Source of the DNA: CBDDHT01 sp965227905
GTDB taxonomy: Bacteria > Pseudomonadota > Alphaproteobacteria > Rhizobiales > Methyloligellaceae
Assembly (NCBI GenBank): GCA_965227905.1
Contig: OZ245780.1
Coordinates: 620,001-684,000 of the forward strand
DNA: 64,000 nucleotides
Direction of reading: 5' to 3'
Shown here: piece after piece, positions 43,242 to 51,674 of the stretch
Layout of the letters: each line of letters opens with the position of its first letter
Position numbering within the stretch: the stretch's first letter is position 1
Notes under the pieces: model-generated
The model's database searches: none
The model's input: the letters and a program-made list of their open reading frames with translations, nothing else
What the model was told of the DNA's origin: nothing
Position numbers and translations under genes: made by a program

Positions 43242-44612
43242 ATGGCTAGGAAACGCGGCGATAAATCCGGAGAGACCGAATCCGGTGAACGCTTCACGGG
43301 TCATGGGTCCGAATGGAAGGACGCCAAGCTGACGCCCACGGAAGCCCAGAGGGCGACGGCCTGGGTCGAGCAGAAGATCGATCGGCGCTCCATGCTGACC
43401 AACAAGGACCGCGTGGAAGATGTGCGCGATGCCATGTGGGAACTGGAGAAGGACGGACAGATCGCCGTCCACCGCGTGACCGATGCTCACAAGCCAATGA
43501 CCGCCAAGACGCTCTATGGCTGGGACAAGAAGATCCCGACGACCCAGCTCTGGCACCACAAGTCCTGCGGACAGTGCGGCAATATTCCGGGATATCCAGC
43601 CTCACTTCTCTGGCTGATGAACAAGATGGATGTGTCCTATCTGGACGAGACAGACCAGACGTCTTGCACGGCTTGGAACTATCACGGCTCGGGTATCGGC
43701 AATCTCGAAAGCCTTGCTGCCGTCTTTCTGCGTAACTTCCATCAGGCTTATGTGTCTGGCCGGGCGCAAGGCCTTGAGGACGGGCATTTCTATCCGCTGG
43801 TCCACTGCGGCACGTCCTTCGGCAACTACAAGGAAGTGCGCGAGTATCTGATCCACTCGCCCGAATTGCGGGAACGCGTAACCAAGATCCTTGGCAAGCT
43901 TGGCCGCCTCGTGGATGGCAAACTGCTGATTCCAGAGGAAGTGGTTCACTATTCGGAATGGCTGCACATGATGCGCCATGAGATCACGAACCATCAGGAA
44001 ATCGACGTCACGAACATCCGCTCGACCGTGCACCCCGCCTGCCATGTCTATAAGATGGTACCGCAGGATGCGATCTACGATGACACCATCCTGGAGGGGA
44101 ACCGGGTTGCTGTCTCCACCGGCCTCATGGAAGCCCTCGGCACGCAGGTGATCGACTACAAGACCTGGTACGACTGTTGCGGCTTCGGCTTCCGTCACAT
44201 CATTTCAGAGCGTGAGTTTACCCGCTCCTTTGCAATCGATCGCAAGGTTCGTGTGGCCGTCGAAGAAGCACAAGCAGACATTATGGTCGGGCATGACACA
44301 GGCTGCGTCACGACGCTCGACAAGAACCAGTGGATCGGCAAGGCGGAAGGCAAGCATTTCGAGCTTCCCATTCTGGCCGACTGTCAGTTCGCGGCACTCG
44401 CCTGCGGCGCCCATCCCTACAAGATCGTGCAGAGCCATTGGCACGCGTCGCCAACCGAACAGCTCTACGAGAAGATGGGCATCGACTGGCAGCTCAAGAA
44501 AAAAGAATTTGAAGATTATCTGAAGGAGATCGAGGCCGGGAAGCAGGACAATCTCTATGATCCGCGCCTGATGATCACCTCCGGTCCCGGTTTCCAACCG
44601 GCCGCGAAATAG
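43242..44612 (+). CDS. shdrB1: sHdrB1, CCG-domain subunit
   Basis: About 456 residues, longer than methanogen HdrB because of an N-terminal extension. Two cysteine-rich regions: SCGQCGNIPGYPAS with DQTSCTAWNYHG, and HPACHVYK ... DCCGFGF ... DTGCVTTLD, the latter a canonical CCG signature binding a non-cubane iron-sulfur cluster. This subunit is proposed to work on the sulfur-carrying substrate. ATG 43242, with GAGAGG and AAGAGA upstream, is preferred over an open TTG at 43194 that abuts shdrC1. Confidence 0.92.
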   Translation: MARKRGDKSGETESGERFTGHGSEWKDAKLTPTEAQRATAWVEQKIDRRSMLTNKDRVEDVRDAMWELEKDGQIAVHRVTDAHKPMTAKTLYGWDKKIPTTQLWHHKSCGQCGNIPGYPASLLWLMNKMDVSYLDETDQTSCTAWNYHGSGIGNLESLAAVFLRNFHQAYVSGRAQGLEDGHFYPLVHCGTSFGNYKEVREYLIHSPELRERVTKILGKLGRLVDGKLLIPEEVVHYSEWLHMMRHEITNHQEIDVTNIRSTVHPACHVYKMVPQDAIYDDTILEGNRVAVSTGLMEALGTQVIDYKTWYDCCGFGFRHIISEREFTRSFAIDRKVRVAVEEAQADIMVGHDTGCVTTLDKNQWIGKAEGKHFELPILADCQFAALACGAHPYKIVQSHWHASPTEQLYEKMGIDWQLKKKEFEDYLKEIEAGKQDNLYDPRLMITSGPGFQPAAK

Positions 44613-44624
44613 AGAGTTGAACGC

Positions 44625-45677
44625 ATGACAAAACCCATTCTCGTTGTCGGTGGCGGGCCAGCCGGTCTGGCCGCAGCCAGTGCACTCGCCACAGTCGGAC
44701 AAAAGACCATTCTGGTCGAGAAGGAAGACAAGCTTGGCGGTGCGCCGATCCTTTCCGGATATGCCAAGCTCGTGCCGTCGGGAGAGTGGGCAAAAGATGC
44801 CATTGGCGGTATGGTCACTCGCGCCGAGGAAAGCGATCTGGTGGATGTCCGCGCATCGACGTCGGTGAAGGAATTTTCCGGCGAGCCAGGCAACTTCTCG
44901 GTGAAGCTGTCCGACGACAAGACAGAGGCCGTATCGGCGGCCGTTCTCTGTACCGGCTTTACCCATTTCGATTCCGTGAATAAGCCCGAATGGGGCTTCG
45001 GTATGTTCCCTGATGTCGTGACCACGACCCAGGTCGAGCAGATGATCTCGACGGGGAAGGGCGTTCATTGCCCGTCCGACGGGCGCAAGCCCAAGCGTGT
45101 GGCAATCCTGCTTTGCGTTGGATCGCGCGATCGTCAGATCGGGCGCGAATGGTGCTCGAAGATCTGCTGCACGGTATCGGCCAATATGGCCATGGAGATC
45201 CGTGAGGAGCTGCCCGATTGCCATGTCTACATCTACTACATGGATATCCGGACTTTCGGCCATTACGAGGCGGATTATTACTGGAAGAGCCAGGAAGAAT
45301 TTAAGGTCAAGTACATCAAGGCGCGTATCGCAGAAGTGACCTCCGATGGCGAAAAGCTCATCGTCAAGGGCGAGGACACGCTGGTGAAACGGCCGATCAC
45401 CATTCCCTTCGATCTGGTCGTGCATGCCATCGGCATGGACCCGAATGTCGACAACATGCTGCTGTCGGAAATCTTCGGCGTCGACCTGCATCACCACGGC
45501 TATATCGGTCGCCAGGACAGCTACGGCATCATGGGCGCAACGTCACGGCCGGGCGTGTTCGTGGCAGGTGCTGCGATCGGCCCTGAAACCATCGACGACT
45601 CGATCGCCCAGGCGAATGCCGCAGCCCTGTCGGCACTCGGTTCGGTCAACGGCCTCAAGGCCGTCGCGGCCGAATAG
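44625..45677 (+). CDS. shdrA: sHdrA, FAD and iron-sulfur subunit
   Basis: 350 residues, roughly half the length of methanogen HdrA, as is typical for sHdrA. The FAD site is ILVVGGGPAGLAAASALATV at the N-terminus. The iron-sulfur ligands lie in LLCVGSRDRQIGREWCSKICC (Cys164, 177, 181, 182), quoted here in parts: LLCVGSRDRQ and EWCSKICC. RPGVFVAGAAIGPETIDDSI near the end closes the FAD fold. It accepts electrons from the sulfur-oxidising site; the final acceptor is not settled. 12 bases after shdrB1. Confidence 0.92.
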   Translation: MTKPILVVGGGPAGLAAASALATVGQKTILVEKEDKLGGAPILSGYAKLVPSGEWAKDAIGGMVTRAEESDLVDVRASTSVKEFSGEPGNFSVKLSDDKTEAVSAAVLCTGFTHFDSVNKPEWGFGMFPDVVTTTQVEQMISTGKGVHCPSDGRKPKRVAILLCVGSRDRQIGREWCSKICCTVSANMAMEIREELPDCHVYIYYMDIRTFGHYEADYYWKSQEEFKVKYIKARIAEVTSDGEKLIVKGEDTLVKRPITIPFDLVVHAIGMDPNVDNMLLSEIFGVDLHHHGYIGRQDSYGIMGATSRPGVFVAGAAIGPETIDDSIAQANAAALSALGSVNGLKAVAAE

Positions 45678-45700
45678 ATCGACGAGACAAGGCTCGGCCC

Positions 45701-46564
45701 ATGGCATGGCATGCACCATCCTCGACCGCCTCAAAGGAGGTGAAGGAACGTCCGGTTCTTCATCTGGACGGGCCGCTGCTGGCCGAGGCGCTGGAGCAAC
45801 TGGTCAAGGGTAGCGAAACCGTCGGTGGGATGGAGCGTTTGCTTGAGGCGCTGAATCTGAAGTCCGACCTGTTTCGCGGGCTTCTGGGTGGCGGCAATGC
45901 CTCATCCCTTCAGGCCGACCGTTTCCAGGACATGACCGCATTGATGGCGACCTGTCGCCGGCGCGTGGCGAAGCCGCTGCGGGACCACGGCTATGAGCAT
46001 TTCCACGTGGCAATTCAGATGCTGCTGGCCGGTGCCGAAGATACCAGCACCGCCGACCAGCGGGTTTCGGAGTTTGTGGCGCGCTTTCCCAGCGAAAAGA
46101 CATATCGATGGGTCCGTGACATGGCTGCCGAGATCCTGCATTTCACGATGCCAGAGCAGTACCCTCTGATGACCCGTTGGATCTGGGACGTGCGGGCTAA
46201 CACGGGTGCCCTTCGTGAGATCTGGCACGGGGACGATGTGGATCACATCGTCATCGATGTGCCGGACGGATTCGAGACGGGGCTCATGCTGCGCGAAGAA
46301 CTGGCCCAGTTCCTGACCGACAACGGGATCTATCAGAGCACCCTCTTCTCGATCGACCTCCTGCTGGCGCAGGTCTATTCCGAATATATCGAAGCTCAGG
46401 GCGGGACCTATCTGAGAGCCGATTTCTCGACCCCGGGCGATCCTCTGGAACATGTCAGACGTATCCTCGGACTCGATGGTGTATCGCCCAAATCCGGGCG
46501 GAGCCGCTTTAAGACCATCGATGGCGAGGCCATTGCGGTCGATGCGTCCAAGCAGCCGAATTGA
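45701..46564 (+). CDS. Conserved hypothetical protein of the sHdr cluster
   Basis: 287 residues, no signal peptide, no membrane helix, one or no cysteines. Features include RVAKPLRDHGYEHFHVAIQM and PEQYPLMTRWIWDVRANTGA. It is always found between shdrA and shdrC2 in clusters of this type, so it is taken as a conserved accessory or structural subunit; function unknown. Spacing of 23 and 18 bases to its neighbours fits one operon. Confidence 0.8.
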   Translation: MAWHAPSSTASKEVKERPVLHLDGPLLAEALEQLVKGSETVGGMERLLEALNLKSDLFRGLLGGGNASSLQADRFQDMTALMATCRRRVAKPLRDHGYEHFHVAIQMLLAGAEDTSTADQRVSEFVARFPSEKTYRWVRDMAAEILHFTMPEQYPLMTRWIWDVRANTGALREIWHGDDVDHIVIDVPDGFETGLMLREELAQFLTDNGIYQSTLFSIDLLLAQVYSEYIEAQGGTYLRADFSTPGDPLEHVRRILGLDGVSPKSGRSRFKTIDGEAIAVDASKQPN

Positions 46565-46582
46565 CGTTGGAGCAGTGAGCAA

Positions 46583-47344
46583 ATGCCCATTCACGAAAAG
46601 TCGCTGATCCGCGAAGAAAACCTCAAAACCCATGAGGCACTAACGATTGACGGGATCGATGTCTCAGGACATTGGTCGACCTTCATCGAGCCGCGGGTGA
46701 TCACCGACTACAACGAAGATCTCCAGGACGAAATCGAAGCCCTGCCCGGCGGAGAGAACATTCACCGCTGCTGGCAATGCGGGTCCTGCACGAATTCATG
46801 CACCGTCAATGCGGTGAATCCGGAGTTCAATCCGCGTTATTGGATCTATCTGATCCGGACCGGCATGGAGCAGGAGCTGCTCCGCGACAAGGACATCATC
46901 TGGCAGTGCGTGTCCTGCAACAAATGCACCTATGTCTGCCCGCGGGACGTATTCCCCGAAGGCGTAATGAAGGCAACGGCCCATTGGTTGCATCTGAAGG
47001 GCTATACGCCGCGATCGCCGTCCATGATTTTCGACGACATCTTTTCCGATCAGATCATTGCGCGCGGCAAGATCGAAGAGAGCCAGATCATCCAACGCTT
47101 CTTCCGTCGTACCGGTCAGCCGCTGCTGCAGAACTGGCTGGTGGCTATGACGATCAATCTCGCAAAGAAACTGCCCGTCGCCATGATGACACGCATGGGA
47201 TTAGCGGTGCTCTTCAAGCCCAAGACCCGCGACTGGGGTCCGGCCAAGGCCGCGATCGAAGACTATATCATCGAGCAGGAAACCAAGCAGCGCGCGGCCC
47301 TCGGGCTCGACAAGCCGGCGGCGAACGGACAGGCAGCCGAGTAA
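46583..47344 (+). CDS. shdrC2: sHdrC2, iron-sulfur subunit
   Basis: 253 residues. First [4Fe-4S] site Cys63-66-69-73 in CWQCGSCTNSC (followed by Thr rather than the usual Pro), second Cys109-112-115-119 in CVSCNKCTYVCP. The C-terminal third is basic with a helical segment (LVAMTINLAKKLPVAMMTRM) that might associate with a membrane or partner. Works with sHdrB2. ATG has a GGAG-like site upstream. Confidence 0.92.
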   Translation: MPIHEKSLIREENLKTHEALTIDGIDVSGHWSTFIEPRVITDYNEDLQDEIEALPGGENIHRCWQCGSCTNSCTVNAVNPEFNPRYWIYLIRTGMEQELLRDKDIIWQCVSCNKCTYVCPRDVFPEGVMKATAHWLHLKGYTPRSPSMIFDDIFSDQIIARGKIEESQIIQRFFRRTGQPLLQNWLVAMTINLAKKLPVAMMTRMGLAVLFKPKTRDWGPAKAAIEDYIIEQETKQRAALGLDKPAANGQAAE

Positions 47345-47355
47345 GGACAAGGACG

Positions 47356-48285
47356 ATGGCGAAAAAGAACTACGACAAGGTCGCCTACTATCCCGGCTGT
47401 GCGCTGGAAGGGACCGGTCATGCCTATAATCGCTCGACGAAGGCGATTGCGAAGGAACTCGGACTTGGCCTCGAAGAGGTGAAGAACTGGAACTGCTGCG
47501 GGGCGATGGAAGTCAAGAATATCGACCCGAAGATCCAGACCTATCTCTCATCTCGCGTGCTCTCCATTGCAGCGAACGAAATGGGCCACGACGTGGTCAT
47601 GGCGCCCTGCAATGGTTGCTACCACAATCTCAAAAAGGCGGAGTACGACCTCGAACATGACGAGGACTCCCGTGCGGTTGTCGACAAGCTCTCGACGAAG
47701 GCCGGCCATCAGACCTATGAGGCCGGGCAGGCCGAGACGATCCACGCGCTCGATTGGATTAAGGATTCAATCGGCGAAGATGGATTGAAGGCGCGCGTCA
47801 AAGGCGGTCTCAAGGGACTGAAGGTCGCGAACTATTATGGCTGCATGTATACGCGTCCGCGCCACATTTTTCCTGAGAAAGACCAGGGGCCGGGATCGGA
47901 GTCGACCTCGCAGCCTCATTACATGGACGATCTGCTTGCGGCTGCCGGTGCGGAGAATGTGGAATTTCCACTGAAGACAGCCTGCTGCGGCGGTGCGCAC
48001 ACCTTGTCGGATTCCGATACGTCCACCAAGCTTGTGTTGAACATTCTGCGGGCGGCCGAAGCATCGGGCGCCGAAGTGATCGCGACCGAATGCCCGACAT
48101 GCCATACGGGTCTTGAGATGCATCAGATCCGGGCCGAAAAAGTTTTCGGTGAGAAGACGACCGTCAAGATCATGTATTTTACACAGCTTCTCGGAATTGC
48201 ACTGGGGCTCGGCCACCGCAAAGTTGGTGTCCATGAGAATATTTCCGATTCGACGGACTTCCTATTCGACAAGGAACTCATATGA
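47356..48285 (+). CDS. shdrB2: sHdrB2, CCG-domain subunit
   Basis: 309 residues with two full CCG domains: AYYPGCALEG, NWNCCGAMEV and MAPCNGCYHN in the first, YYGCMYTRP, TACCGGAHTL and TECPTCHTGL in the second. This is the standard HdrB layout for one or two non-cubane clusters. Start at ATG 47356 with AAGGACAAGG upstream; a frame that is open back to 46672 lies inside shdrC2 and is not its N-terminus. Overlaps the next gene by 4 bases (ATGA). Confidence 0.93.
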   Translation: MAKKNYDKVAYYPGCALEGTGHAYNRSTKAIAKELGLGLEEVKNWNCCGAMEVKNIDPKIQTYLSSRVLSIAANEMGHDVVMAPCNGCYHNLKKAEYDLEHDEDSRAVVDKLSTKAGHQTYEAGQAETIHALDWIKDSIGEDGLKARVKGGLKGLKVANYYGCMYTRPRHIFPEKDQGPGSESTSQPHYMDDLLAAAGAENVEFPLKTACCGGAHTLSDSDTSTKLVLNILRAAEASGAEVIATECPTCHTGLEMHQIRAEKVFGEKTTVKIMYFTQLLGIALGLGHRKVGVHENISDSTDFLFDKELI

Positions 48286-48698
48286 GCGCAGTCGCCGACG
48301 TCGAGACGGAGATCGAAGCTCTGGCCAATTCACCGGAGCCGGTGGCAGCAGTGTCGCGCTTGCTGGCATTGGGGGAAGAGGTTCTGTCCGACTGGGTGAC
48401 GGCAAAGGGCGGTGAGCCCACGACCGAGACTCGCGAGGGTTTTCGTCTACTGGCGCTGCACCGCCAGGGGGCCAAGGGTGTGCCGTCCTTCAATGCGTGC
48501 CGAGAGACTTGCCGTGAGCTCGCCTATCATTACAATCTGATCACAACGGAGCCCGGCCATGCCGATACGGCTCAGCGGTTGACCATGGCGGCCATGGTCG
48601 CCAAACATCTTACGCTCTTCGTCTTCGGCAAGCTCGAGGTCGAAGGACTTGGTGATTTTTGCTGCGCGTCACGTCCCCTAAGGGCGAACGGTGGCTGA
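48282..48698 (+). CDS. Conserved hypothetical protein between shdrB2 and lbpA
   Basis: 138 residues, helical, soluble: VADVETEIEALANSPEPVAA, PSFNACRETCRELAYHYNLI with two cysteines four residues apart, and AAMVAKHLTLFVFGKLEVEG. Coupled to shdrB2 by an ATGA overlap and 11 bases before lbpA. Proteins at this position are usual in sHdr clusters; function unknown. Confidence 0.75.
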   Translation: MSAVADVETEIEALANSPEPVAAVSRLLALGEEVLSDWVTAKGGEPTTETREGFRLLALHRQGAKGVPSFNACRETCRELAYHYNLITTEPGHADTAQRLTMAAMVAKHLTLFVFGKLEVEGLGDFCCASRPLRANGG

Positions 48699-48709
48699 GG
48701 AGGGACGAT

Positions 48710-49150
48710 ATGCCTGACGTCAGAGGATGCCATATGCCGGAAGACCGGCTTTACGATGTGGAAAACCATGTCTGGTTTCAGGAAGAAGCGGATGGGAATG
48801 TCAAGGTTGGGATGACGTCCGTCGCAACCGCCATGGCAGGCCAGATCGTAGCCTTCACACCGAAGAAAGTCGGCCGGTCTGTCAAAGAAGGCAAGTCCTG
48901 CGCGACGGTCGAGTCGGGTAAATGGGTTGGCCCCGCCAAGTCGGCCGTTGCCGGAGAGGTCGTTGCCGTCAATGAAGACCTGCAGGGAACGCCGGCGACC
49001 GCAAATGCCGATCCCTATGATGCAGGCTGGATGGTCGTCCTCAAGCCGGATAACTGGGATGACGTCAAAAGCCAGCTGACACCCGGTGCCGACGTTGTCG
49101 CACCCTATGAAACCAAGATGGACGCTGACGGTTTTACCGGTTGCGAATAA
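48710..49150 (+). CDS. lbpA: LbpA, lipoate-binding protein of the sHdr pathway
   Basis: 146 residues, GcvH-like fold. Key features: YDVENHVWFQEEADGNVKVG, then VESGKWVGPAKSAVAG with the lipoyl Lys (residue 71), then YDAGWMVVLKPDNWDD. LbpA proteins differ from glycine cleavage H proteins and serve the sHdr complex as lipoylated sulfur or electron carriers. ATG at 48710 follows AGGAGGG by 4 bases, a strong site. Last gene of the sHdr run. Confidence 0.93.
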   Translation: MPDVRGCHMPEDRLYDVENHVWFQEEADGNVKVGMTSVATAMAGQIVAFTPKKVGRSVKEGKSCATVESGKWVGPAKSAVAGEVVAVNEDLQGTPATANADPYDAGWMVVLKPDNWDDVKSQLTPGADVVAPYETKMDADGFTGCE

Positions 49151-49157
49151 GGCGGGC

Positions 49158-49592
49158 TTAAGCGGCGCTGAGCAACAGCCGCAACGAGTCCCGATTGGAG
49201 GTCACGTCGGCAAGTGTGATCTCATCAAGAGTGCTGAAGAAGGCTTCCTGAGCCTTCCGTAAGGCGCCGGCCAGCTTGCAGACTGGAACAATGGTGCAGT
49301 ACTTGCCTTCCGGTTTCATGCACTCGACCAGGGCGACATTGCTCTTCTCGGATTCACGCAGAACCTTGCCAACCGAAATCTCGTTGGCGGGTTTGGCCAG
49401 ACGCATGCCGCCGGACCGACCGCGTGTCGCCTTAACAAAGCCTTCCCGGGTCAGGAACTGGGCGGCCTTCGCGACGTGGTGAAACGAGATTTGGTACGCC
49501 TCGGCGATCGATTTGGCGGTGGCATTCTCGTCGCTCGAGGCGAGAAAAATCAGGATCCGCAAGCTGTAATCTGAAAACTGACTGATGTGCAT
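49158..49592 (-). CDS. nsrR: NsrR-type (Rrf2 family) nitric-oxide-sensing regulator
   Basis: 144 residues. MHISQFSDYSLRILIFLASS and the winged-helix SFHHVAKAAQFLTREGFVKA, RGRSGGMRLAKP are Rrf2 family. Three cysteines in ECMKPEGKYCTIVPVCKL (C-x7-C-x5-C) match the [4Fe-4S] ligands of NsrR. NsrR represses NO-detoxification genes and lets go when NO damages the cluster. ATG 49592 has AAAGG 6 bases upstream; a longer frame to 49622 has none. Divergent from the sNOR genes, with a dyad operator between. Confidence 0.85.
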   Translation of the reverse strand: MHISQFSDYSLRILIFLASSDENATAKSIAEAYQISFHHVAKAAQFLTREGFVKATRGRSGGMRLAKPANEISVGKVLRESEKSNVALVECMKPEGKYCTIVPVCKLAGALRKAQEAFFSTLDEITLADVTSNRDSLRLLLSAA

Positions 49593-49642
49593 TGGCAGCC
49601 TTTGATCGATGCAGGTTGACATATGACACTAGCACAATCATT

Positions 49643-49665
49643 AATACGCAATAAATATGCGTATT
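49643..49665. promoter_or_regulatory. Probable NsrR operator
   Basis: AATACGCA - 7 bases (ATAAATA) - TGCGTATT, a perfect 8-bp dyad with 23-bp total length. The Escherichia coli type NsrR site is also 23 bp, AAnATGCAT-type arms around a short AT spacer; most symmetric positions agree (AA.A.GCA ... TGC.T.TT). It lies 51 bases before the nsrR start and 42 before the norS-like start, so it could control both. Confidence 0.65.
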
Positions 49666-49706
49666 TTCTCATTAGTTCAATAAGCCGATAGGGAGGCGCT
49701 TGGCAG

Positions 49707-50219
49707 ATGCAAATGATGGTTCTCACACTTTCATTGGTCGGGATGGCGGTGATTGGGTTGATCTTCATCGCTGCGGTCCGTGCCAGCGGCAAAGAAGCGG
49801 AACTTGCGGCCGGTGACGATAGACGCCGTTCCCGCCTGATCTGGAGCTTGTTGATCGCAGGTGTCGGGATCACGGTAGCGTCATTGTGGCAGTGGCCGCA
49901 TGACGTCAGTGCAAATGTTGATGCGGTGACCGTAAATGTCAGCGGCGCACAATGGGCTTGGGAGATCGACAAGACTGACGTGCCCGCAGGCAAGACGGTC
50001 GTCTTCAATGTCCATACCAAAGACGTCAATCACGGCATGGGTGTGGTCGATCCGAACGGGACATTGCTGTTTCAGACACAGAGCATGCCCGGTTACGTCA
50101 ACCAGGTTCGGTATGTTTTCGACGAGCCTGGGACCTATCGGGTCATTTGCCTGGAATTCTGCGGCGTCGCTCACCACGGCATGATTGATGAATTCGAAGT
50201 CACCGCCGGTAAGAGCTAG
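49707..50219 (+). CDS. norS: CuA subunit of sNOR-type heme-copper nitric oxide reductase
   Basis: 170 residues. Two N-terminal membrane helices (about 4-22 and 45-62) anchor a cupredoxin domain. CuA ligands: His109 in VNHGMG, Cys148, Cys152, His156 and Met159 in CLEFCGVAHHGM, with Glu150 in the usual backbone-ligand place. A small subunit II like this precedes the subunit I gene in norSY-senC-orf1 clusters. GGGAGG lies upstream. Electrons would come from a periplasmic cytochrome c or cupredoxin. Confidence 0.85.
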   Translation: MQMMVLTLSLVGMAVIGLIFIAAVRASGKEAELAAGDDRRRSRLIWSLLIAGVGITVASLWQWPHDVSANVDAVTVNVSGAQWAWEIDKTDVPAGKTVVFNVHTKDVNHGMGVVDPNGTLLFQTQSMPGYVNQVRYVFDEPGTYRVICLEFCGVAHHGMIDEFEVTAGKS

Positions 50220-50230
50220 AGGGCCCTCTC

Positions 50231-51670
50231 ATGACCACACAAATCGAACCCACGCCACAAGCCGGAGCCGTAAAGTTCGCCGTTGCCCTGGCTGGTGCCG
50301 TCTTCGTTCTCATGATGTTGATAGGCTTAGCCATGCGCGCGGCCCAGGGCACGATTTTCGAGCTCGATCCTGCAATCTTCTATCAGTTCATGACGGTACA
50401 TGGTGCTGGCACGGTCGGGACGGCCGGTCTCTCCGGTGCCTGTATCATGTGGTATTTCCTCGGCCGGCATGTCCATCTCACCTCGGCGATATTCTGGATT
50501 TTTCTGACCCTCTTTCTGGCAGGTGTCGTGCTCATTTTGGCGGCCGTATTCGTCGGCGAATATGGTGGCGGCTGGACATTCCTGTATCCGCTGCCTGCCA
50601 TTTCAGGTGGTGCATGGGAGCCATGGGCTGCCGCATGCTTCGTGCTTGGCTACACACTTATTGGCGTTGGGTTTCTGCTGTTCTACCTGGAAACCGGCCG
50701 TGCAGTTATTAAAGCCTATGGCGGTCTTGCCAGGGCAATGGGCTGGCATGTTGCGTTTGGTGGTGCGGACCCGGATACGGCTCCACCGCCGACCGTGATC
50801 GCATCGGCCTGCGTAACCGTGTTCAACACGCTCGGTATCGTTGTCGGTGCCGCCGTTCTCGTCGCGACACTGGTCAATCTTCTGGTGCCCGGATTTGTCG
50901 TCGACGCGCTGCTGGCAAAGAACATGATCTTCTTCTTCGGTCATGTCTTCATCAATGCAGCCATCTATATGGCGGTCATCGCGGTCTACGAAATCATCCC
51001 GGAATACACCGGTCGGCCTTGGAAGAGCACGCGCGTCTTTGCGCTTTCCTGGGCATCGGTCCTGCTCTTCGTGATGGCGGTCTATCCCCATCATCTCCTG
51101 CAGGACATGGTCATGCCGGGTTGGGCTCTCGTGATGGGGCAGGTCGTCTCCTACCTCAGCGGTATACCCTTGCTGGCGGTGACGGCATTCTCGCTCCTGA
51201 CATATCTGCGAGGATCAGGCATGCGTTGGGATCTGGCTTCCGCGCTGCTGGTGCTCGGTGTCGCCGGGTGGTGCGCAGGTTCGGTGCCGGCCATCCTGGA
51301 TGGCATGATCGTCGTCAACAAGGTCATGCACAACACGCAATGGGTGCCTGGCCATTTCCACACCTACCTCATCTTAGGTGAAGTCGCGATGGCCTTCGGC
51401 TTTATGGCCTGGCTGATCAAGCGCGAGGGCACGCAGGCGACGCTGTCGGGTTTCGATCGCGCAGCTTTCACTCTCTACATCGCCGGTGGAATCGGATTTG
51501 TGGTGATGTTCCTGATTTCCGGCGCAATGTCCGTGCCGCGACGGTGGGCGGTACACATCGAGAGTTGGATTCTGCAGGATCAGATTGCAACAGGATTCGG
51601 TGCACTTGTCGTTCTGGGCGCAACGCTGATCCTGCTCCGCTATCTTGGCGGTGTTATGCGATCAAACTGA
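50231..51670 (+). CDS. norY: Catalytic subunit of sNOR-type nitric oxide reductase
   Basis: 479 residues, about 12 membrane helices. Heme-copper ligands are present: His58 (low-spin heme), His238 and His287-His288 (CuB), His375 and His377 (hemes) in VPGHFHTYL. In oxygen reductases a Tyr lies four residues after the first CuB His (GHPxVY) and is crosslinked to it. Here the sequence is FFGHVFINAAIYMAV, with Asn242 in that place. Loss of the Tyr is the mark of NO reductases that arose within this superfamily, including sNOR. A terminal oxidase is the alternative, judged less likely. Ribosome-binding site GAGGG. Confidence 0.83.
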   Translation: MTTQIEPTPQAGAVKFAVALAGAVFVLMMLIGLAMRAAQGTIFELDPAIFYQFMTVHGAGTVGTAGLSGACIMWYFLGRHVHLTSAIFWIFLTLFLAGVVLILAAVFVGEYGGGWTFLYPLPAISGGAWEPWAAACFVLGYTLIGVGFLLFYLETGRAVIKAYGGLARAMGWHVAFGGADPDTAPPPTVIASACVTVFNTLGIVVGAAVLVATLVNLLVPGFVVDALLAKNMIFFFGHVFINAAIYMAVIAVYEIIPEYTGRPWKSTRVFALSWASVLLFVMAVYPHHLLQDMVMPGWALVMGQVVSYLSGIPLLAVTAFSLLTYLRGSGMRWDLASALLVLGVAGWCAGSVPAILDGMIVVNKVMHNTQWVPGHFHTYLILGEVAMAFGFMAWLIKREGTQATLSGFDRAAFTLYIAGGIGFVVMFLISGAMSVPRRWAVHIESWILQDQIATGFGALVVLGATLILLRYLGGVMRSN

Positions 51671-51674
51671 GGTA

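Noticed and set aside
42291..45497. Two long minus-strand open frames opposite shdrC1, shdrB1 and shdrA
   Set aside because: Shadows of strongly biased codons; the plus-strand proteins have intact cysteine motifs and operon spacing.
46672..47355. Open frame that extends shdrB2 upstream by more than 200 codons
   Set aside because: It runs inside shdrC2 in another frame and has no family similarity. shdrB2 begins naturally at MAKKNYDKVAYYPGC with its own ribosome-binding site at 47356.
49707..51670. Reading the CuA/heme-copper pair as a normal terminal cytochrome oxidase
   Set aside because: Subunit I has Asn in place of the crosslinked Tyr, no subunit III follows, and the order with senC and orf1 and the NsrR-type regulator fit sNOR better. 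Not fully excluded.
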